The translations under genes and the position numbers were made by a program. From Siphonodentalium dalli (taxonomy: Eukaryota > Mollusca > Scaphopoda > Gadilida > Siphonodentaliidae): 64,000 nt of DNA. Below, piece by piece: positions 57,594 to 64,000 of this stretch (within the stretch, counting starts at the first letter, position 1; the number at the start of each line of letters is the position of its first letter). The stretch covers positions 114,661,319 through 114,725,318 of the forward strand of contig CP136066.1 in assembly GCA_032622095.1 (NCBI GenBank), given 5' to 3'. The notes under the pieces are model-generated. The model saw nothing but the letters and a program-made list of their open reading frames with translations. It searched no databases and was not told the origin of the DNA.

Positions 57594-57985
57594 AGCTCCA
57601 CGCGTTTCAATAAGAAAAATTTGTACCCAGTAGCTCCACCCGTTTCCGAGATCTGGTCTGCGCATGCGCGAAGCTGGCGTCGCACGGACTCGGCGACCCG
57701 ATAAAATTTGTACCCGGCGCAAGATACATTCACATAGCAAATTTCAAGTCGATAGCTCCACCCGTTTCCGAGATCTCGTCTGCGCATGCGCTGCACGGGC
57801 GTCGCACGGGCTCGGCGACCCGATAAAATTTGTACCCGGCGCAAGATACATTCACATACCAAATTTCAAGTCGATAGCTCCACCCGTTTCCGATATCTCG
57901 TCTGCGCATGCGCTGCACGGGCTTCGCACGGGCTCGCCAATACGACAGCGACGACCACCTGGTCAAACTACACTCACGTACCAAG
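57594..57985. repeat. 122-bp tandem unit array, copy A
   Basis: Units with TAGCTCCACCCGTTTCCGAG, TCTGCGCATGCGC, TCGCACGGGCTCGGCGA and AAGATACATTCACATA recur every 122 bp (three units). The same unit recurs at 61,133-61,425, once at 61,715-61,865, and at 63,365-63,900. Each unit carries a GCGCATGCGC palindrome. Confidence 0.9.
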
Positions 57986-59569
57986 TTTCGTCCCGATCGG
58001 TCGAGGTGTTGGTATCTGATGCAAAAGACGAAATTGTGAGTGTTGGTCAATAGTCCCCGCCGTGAACCTCATCGTCGCAAAGAGCGGACAGTCAATTAAC
58101 CCCGTTGTGAACCTCAATCACCAACGCGACGTAAACATGTGTTGCGTTCTAAAAATATGAAAGCATTTTCTCTCTGCATAATTCTGCAGATGCTAATAAC
58201 GTTGCTCCCCGTAGGTAGCAATATCGTTGTTGTTGATATTTACGGCTTGGGGTCTATTTTCTTATTTAGCAAGTTTGAGCTCAATCGGTTCGAGTCTATA
58301 AAGGACACACTCATATATATGACACTTCCCGTGGGTAGCAAGTTTGAGCTCAATCGGCATTCCCTGGAATTTCCCGTAGATTGGCAGATTCCAGTAGCTT
58401 TTTATAACGGTATATCTGGGGAGAAATCTGATGCTATATTCGTGATTATCTGGGATGATTTCGGTATATATAACTATATACTGTAAAAACAAAGCGCGCC
58501 ATCCGTGCTCGCAGGGTTGGTCAGAAACAAATGTTTTTTAAATGTAATGTATGTTCCGTATATCTCTCTGCAGATGCAAATAGCGTTGAATGGCAAACAG
58601 ACGCTCTTTATAGAGATGCGTCAAAAACAAACGCTCATTAAATAATCACTTGATTAACCCACGCCGTGCCTTTGCTGTGATTTGAGATTGGAGAACGGGT
58701 GCTCTGAGCTTTTCTAAACTGCGACCACGGTCGTGTCGGTGCGATTTGACACTTACATAGGAAGTTTGAGCTCAATCTGTACACGCGTTTTGGATTCTAT
58801 GAAGTACACACACACACACATACACACATATATACGAAGTCTCAAAATATATAGTATAGACTAGCAGGTTAGCCCGCCACTGGCGGCATTCGTCCCATGG
58901 CTTTGTTCGAAAAAGCAATTGCAACAGGTTCCGAGACACTTGTGCTGCATTTGCAGCAAATTTCGGCAATAGTCAGAAACATGACAATTTTAATTTAATT
59001 TTTTGTTTTTCAATGAGTTAATTATTTTGTTTTTCAATGAGTTAATTGTGTTTTTGTTTTTAAATTTTACCCGATTTTTTTTGGTTTTTCAAGGAGTTAA
59101 TTGTGCCTTTTTAATTTTGTTTTTCAATTTTACCCGATTTTTTTTGTTTTTCAATGAACCCGTCCATGACACTTCCCGTATTTAGCAAGTTTGAGCTCAA
59201 TCGGTTAGAGTCTATAAAGGACACACACATATATATGACACTTCCCGTAGGTAGCAAGTTTGAGCTCAATCGGCATATTATATATTAATATATGTATGAT
59301 TGTGTAACAATTGTTTTTTTGTGACCTATTGTAAATATTGTAAATATTGTATATATGTTATAGCATGTTTCGCCTTAATTGACGACTTTGCAATAAAACA
59401 ATCAATGGAATTTCCCAGTAAATATTTAGCAAGTTTGAGCTCAATCGGTTCGAGTCTATAAAGGACACACTCATATATATTTGCCGACATTGCCGTGGGG
59501 ATGCCCGTTCCTTCACGCGTTTTCGATTCTATGAAGTACCCACATATATACACACATATTATTTTGTTT

Positions 59570-61065
59570 TTATTTATTTTGAATATGAATTTAATGTTTT
59601 TTAAATTTAATATATTTTGTTTCTGAATTGTTTTTTTATTGTTAATTTTTTTTAATTTTAAATTGTTTTAATTAAATTGTAAATTGTTTTAATTAATTTT
59701 TGTGTTTCTGGCGGAAAAATTTACCCGTAGAAATCCCCCCTTCCTAGGAACGACAGACAACGCATTCTTTGTTTCGTGAAAGCTCTCTACGATAACATTG
59801 AATTTAAAACAAACGCTTCCCGTCGGGAAATCTGTCTTCGGGTCGTTGTTGTTGGCATCACGGCTCCCCGAAAACTCTCACATTGCCGAAAACGTGTATT
59901 TAGTAATATCGTTGTTGTTGATATTTACGGCTTGGGGGCTATTTTCTTATTTAGCAAGTTTGAGCTCAATCGGTTAGAGTCTATAATGGACACGCTCATA
60001 TATATGACACTTCCCGTAGGTAGCAAGTTTGAGCTCAATCGGCATTCCCTGGAATTTCCCGTAGATTGTCAGATTCCAGTAGCTTTATAACGGTATATCT
60101 GGGGAGAAATCTGATGCTATATTCGTGATTATCTGGGATGATTTCGGTCTATACCGAAGGTATATACTGTAAAAACAAAGCGCGCCATCCGTGCTCGCCA
60201 GGGGGGGGTGAAAAAAAAAATTCCGGCACGTATGCCGGGGTGGGTGGGTGGTCAAAGCCACCAACAAGCAATTTTTTCCGCAACTAAAAAAAAAAATGCT
60301 TGTTCTTTTAGTGTTTTGGCAATGAGTGGGGCTTCAAAACCACTTTGAATGAGAGAAATAATGTAATTATAACTGGTAAACTGACTGCAGGCAGTTATCG
60401 TGTTGTATTTTGTTGCAAATTTTGAAATCCAAGATGGCCGCTGGCAGCCATGTTTTTTTGGCCGAATGACCTCAAAATGACTCATTCCTATTTACATGTC
60501 CATGTTAACATCCATGATAAATAGTATGCACAGAAATTCATATACAGCTGTTTACAGTGAATTTCCCCCCGCAAATCTCTGTTTTAGTGTCAAAAAATGG
60601 TCGGAAAAAACTGCCGTAAACGGAAAAAAATTTGGCGGTGGGGGTGGGTGGGTACAAAAAATGATCGCAAGGGAAAAAATGCCATACGTGCCTGAATTTT
60701 TTTTCCGACCCCCCCCCCCCCCCCCTGTGCTCGCAGGGAATAAATTTCGAGCGATAACGTTTGCGTTCCCGTATAACTCTGCAGATGCGAATAACGTTGA
60801 ATGGGAAACAGACGCTCTTTATAGAGATGCGTCAAAAACAAACGCTCATTAAATAATCACTTGATTAACCCCCGCCGTGCCTTTGCGGTGATTTGAGATT
60901 GGAGAATGGGTGCTCTGGGCTTCTCTAAACCACGACCACGGTCGTGTCGGTGGGATTTGATACTTACATAGGAAGTTTGAGCTCAATCTGTACACGCGTT
61001 TTGGATTCTATGAAGTACACACACACACACACACATATATACGAAGTCTCAAAATATATAGTACT
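59570..61065. repeat. about 1-kb module, copy 3, with an inserted element
   Basis: Matches 56,575-57,530, but is interrupted at GTGCTCGC by the element at 60,199-60,727. The intact copy at about 57,180 supplies the empty site. Confidence 0.85.
60199..60727. mobile_element. 529-bp non-autonomous element with CAGGGGGG...CCCCCCTG ends (hAT-like)
   Basis: The left end is CAGGGGGGGGTGAAAAAAAA, then TTCCGGCACGTATG. The right end is CATACGTGCCTGAATTTTTT, then TTCCGACC and a C-tract closing CTG. The flanks are TGCTCGC (60,192-60,198 and 60,728-60,734); an extra shared G makes 7 or 8 bp. It belongs to the same family as 50,932-52,265. The interior includes CCAAGATGGCCGC. No transposase. Confidence 0.88.
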
Positions 61066-61132
61066 AGCAGGTTAGCCCGCCACCGGCGGCTTGTCCGAAA
61101 CATGACATTTTTTTATATTTATTTTATATTTT

Positions 61133-61425
61133 TAGCTCCACGCGTTTCAATAAGAAAAAATTGTACCCGGTAGCTCCACCCGTTTCCGAGATCTGGTCTG
61201 CGCATGCGCTGCACGGGTGTCGCACGGGCTCGGCGACACGATAGAATTTGTACCCGGCGCAAGAAACATTCACATAGCAAATTTCAAGTCGATAGCTCCA
61301 CCCGTTTCCGAGATCTCGTCTGCGCATGCGCTGCACGGGCGTCGCACGGGCTCGCCAATACGACAACGACCACCGCCTGGTCAAACTACACACACGTACC
61401 AAGTTTCGTCCCGATCGGTCGTGAA
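61133..61425. repeat. 122-bp tandem unit array, copy B
   Basis: Two and a half units of the type described at 57,594, ending in the same CCTGGTCAAACTACAC..CACGTACCAAGTTTCG tail. Confidence 0.9.
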
Positions 61426-62344
61426 TCGTAGATTTGTATGAAGTACAACACACACACAAACATAAATATATAAGAGAGATATGTAAATTAGATAGATTGT
61501 GTCAAAATATATAGGAGAGATATGTAAATGATCTACACACCATTACCGGTGTTTGTCAAAGTTTAGTGGGGTATATCAATACTCATTCACGATCATATCA
61601 TTGAGGTCCGGAGGGTGTGGGCTATCTTTCGAATACACGGAGTTCTCAAAATATATAGTATAGACTAGAAGGTGACCCGACTTCGTCCGGGCTATTCAAA
61701 AACCAAATTTCAAGTCGATTGCTCCACCCGTTTCCTAGATCTGGTCTGCGCATGCGCGAAGCTGGTGTCGCGCGTGCTCGGCGACCCGATAAAATTCGTA
61801 TCCGGGGCAAGATACATTCACATACCAAATTTCAAGTCGATAGCTACACCCGTTTTCGAGATATATAGCCCAATGTCATTTGCGGATACCTCGGCCGGTG
61901 ATGAGTTAACGCGACACAGTCAAATGCATCGGCAGGGTGAGAGTTAACGTAATCTAACTTTATGACCTCTGACGACGTCATAGAAATTACGCATTGATTT
62001 TATCCCGATAAAAGCATCGTACCACTTGTACCTAATAATTGAGGCAGATAACTAAAACGGATACATACATATTATATATCGTTGGAAAGATGAAGCCACA
62101 CAGATTCTAACCGTGCAAATTATATGACTGGCAATTTATTATTCGCGCTATATCGTATCGATTTGTGAGCACCGAACTGAAATATATTAGCGCAAAACGG
62201 CGTAAAAACAGATTTGACCTCCGCACGTGAAAAGTTGACCTCGCACGGACAAATAAATATGCCTATGTTCGTCTCCGGCCGAAAATACCATAAAATACCA
62301 AATTTCATCGAAATTGGCTTAGTCGTTTTCGAGTCCATCGATTT

Positions 62345-62347
62345 CAA

Positions 62348-62378
<31 letters not shown>

Positions 62379-62400
62379 AACAAACACATACACACACAGA
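62345..62400. repeat. (CA)n microsatellite at module end
   Basis: ACACACAC run followed by AAACAAACAAACAC, then CAGATCTTTCAAAATATATA. Equivalent CA or ACAG runs occupy the same module position at 55,840, 56,450, 58,806, 61,016, 63,296 and 63,912. Confidence 0.9.
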
Positions 62401-63364
62401 TCTTTCAAAATATATAATAGATAGATAGACTAGAGGTGACCCGACTTCGTCCGGGTTTGACCTTGAATTGTCTATTTTGAAGGCCAAGGTCAAGTGGGGT
62501 CACGATTTGACCCGTCCAAAACACAGTGCCCGAACAAAAGTACCCGACAAAAGTACCCGTCGAAATCCATCCGGTTTTACCCGATTTGACCTTGAATTGA
62601 CCATTTTGAAGGTCAGGTGGGGGTCAAACACCAACACCCCAAAAATGGTGGAAATCGGCCCAGCGGATACCGGGAAATCGGCCCAGCGGATACCGAGATA
62701 CCCTATGCATCAAATTTCGTCCGTAAAAATCCGCCAGTTTAACCCGATTTGATTTCCACTCAAGTATATAAACGCGCCTCATATACACGTACGCTCATTA
62801 ATTATCAAGTTTCAACGTAAAGATAAATTACCATCGGTGCCCGAGATATCGCCAAGACGTCTGAAACAGTAAAATGCATCGGCCGGTTAAGCGTTAACGT
62901 GATCTAACGTTATGACCTCTAACGAAGTCATAGAAGTTACGCATTGTTTTTATCCTGATGGAAGATAGTACCACTTCTTCTTGATAATTGAGGCAGATAG
63001 CTAAAACGGATACATACGCATTATATATCGTTGGAAAGAGGAAACACGAAAGATTCTCACAGTGTCATTATTATGACTGGCATTGTATTATTCGCGCTGT
63101 TTCGAATCGATTTGTAAGCACCGAACTCAAATGAAAGTCCCGTAACACAGCGTAAAAACAGATTTGACCTCGGCACGTGAAAAGTTGACCTTGGATCTGA
63201 AATATAATATGCCTATGTTACTCCCCGGCAGAAAATACCCCCACATACCAAGTTTCATCGAAATCGGCTCAGCCGTTTTCGAGTCCATCGATTACAGACA
63301 CACACACACACACACAGATCTTCCAAAATATATAATAGACTAGCCGATGAGCCCCGACGTTGTC

Positions 63365-63900
63365 CGGGCTATTCAAAAACCAAATTTAAAGTCGATAGCT
63401 CTACCCGTTTCCGAGATCTGGTCTGCGCATGTGCGAAGCTGGCGTCGCACGGGCTCGGCGACCCGATAAAATTCGTATCCGGGGCAAGATACATTCACAT
63501 AGCAAATTTCAAGTCGATAGCTCCACCCGTTTCCGAGATCTCGTCTGCGCATGCGCGAAGCTTGCGTCGCACGGGCTCGGCGATCCGATAAAATTCGTAT
63601 CCGGAGCAAGATACATTCACATACCAAATTTCAAGTCGATAGCTCCACCCGTTTCCGAGATCTCGTCTGCGCATGCGCGAAGCTTGCGTCGCACGGGCTC
63701 GGCGATCCGATAAAATTCGTATCCGGAGCAAGATACTTCACATACCAAATTTCAAGTCGATAGCTCCACCCGTTTCCGAGATCTCGTCTGCGCATGCGCT
63801 GCATGGGCGTCGAAAGGGCTCGCCAATACGACAACGACCACCGCCTGGTCAAACTACACACACGTACCAAGTTTCGTCCCGATCGGTCGAGAATCGTAGA
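63365..63900. repeat. 122-bp tandem unit array, copy C
   Basis: Four units spaced 121-122 bp apart, more alike one another than to copies A and B (GAAGCTTGCGTCGCACGGG shared by two units), implying recent local expansion. One unit has a mutated palindrome (GCGCATGTGC at about 63,424). A new module junction follows at 63,950, and the window ends inside the next module. Confidence 0.9.
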
Positions 63901-64000
63901 TTTGTATTAATGACAAACAGACAGACAGACAGACAGACAGAGGTCTTCAAAATATATATGAGACTAGAAGGTGACCCGACTTCGTCCGGGCTTTGACCTT

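Larger units (their letters stand above)
55620..64000 (-). mobile_element. chain of Helitron-like (HINE/MINE-like) non-autonomous modules
   Basis: At least nine junctions share AAAATATATA..ACTAG followed by a short GC hairpin: about 55,870, 56,495, 57,515, 58,850, 61,055, 61,655, 62,410, 63,330 and 63,950. Read on the minus strand each module ends with a hairpin (CCCGGACGAAGTCGGG or CCGCCGGTGGCGG), a short spacer and CTAG followed by T; the next begins TC..ATATATATTTTG and soon holds a GT/CTGT microsatellite. A 3' hairpin plus CTRR and an internal microsatellite are hallmarks of Helitron-like elements. The modules lie head to tail. No Rep/helicase is present. Short frames here are not genes. 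Confidence 0.55.

Noticed and set aside
57572-63996. Arg/Cys-rich open frames (for example the SYRLEICYVNVSCAGYKFYR-type repeats) in the 122-bp arrays
   Set aside because: Open on both strands, repeated with the DNA period, and fully explained by the non-coding tandem module.

Overview
The window looks like AT-rich, repeat-dense nuclear DNA of an invertebrate animal. A mollusc or other lophotrochozoan is most likely, judged from the LINE, Ty3/gypsy and Tigger families and from a cysteine-rich secreted-type protein. No bacterial-style operons, rRNA, tRNA or CRISPR were seen. All family assignments come from reading motifs, not from database searches.

Layout. 1.1-2.1 kb: 68-bp satellite. 2.9-5.3 kb: 169-bp tandem units interrupted by a 1.9-kb non-autonomous DNA transposon. 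5.3-6.1 kb: small exon-like segments, a LINE scrap and a 140-bp hairpin. 6.1-15.6 kb: decayed Ty3/gypsy retrotransposon on the minus strand with two 198-bp LTRs. 15.6-16.3 kb: LINE scrap plus a second copy of the exon-like segment. 19-21 kb: decayed Tx1/L1-type LINE (minus). 22.7-24.8 kb: internally deleted Tigger/pogo transposase with a PHD-like finger (minus). 28.7-33.3 kb: long inverted repeat enclosing a minisatellite. 35.5-38.7 kb: plus-strand LINE split exactly by a 1.8-kb TIR element. 50.9-52.3 and 60.2-60.7 kb: two non-autonomous elements with G/C-tract ends. 54-55.6 kb: a TGATATCA-rich patch and a LINE ORF1 zinc-knuckle relic. 55.6-64 kb: chained Helitron-like modules.

The one apparent host gene is on the plus strand, 34.5-52.8 kb. 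It is a chain of eight exons whose splice phases all agree. The first six visible exons are 126, 18, 15, 30, 24 and 30 nt; all are phase 1-1 and multiples of three, so each could be skipped without shifting the frame. Together they encode a Gly/Pro/Met-rich stretch. The last two exons encode a ten-kilodalton-scale cysteine-rich tail (CxxxxxC...CGGC...C) and the stop. The start and signal peptide were not found; five weaker phase-1 mini-exon candidates lie upstream (5.4, 5.7, 16.2, 18.0 and 27.2 kb).

The most striking feature is a minisatellite of about 110 units (45,736-49,110) that begins exactly at the 5' splice site of the penultimate exon. The unit contains that splice site's own sequence (GTGTAAGTAT...GATAATAAT), so the intron carries dozens of near-perfect U1-matching decoy donors directly after the real one.
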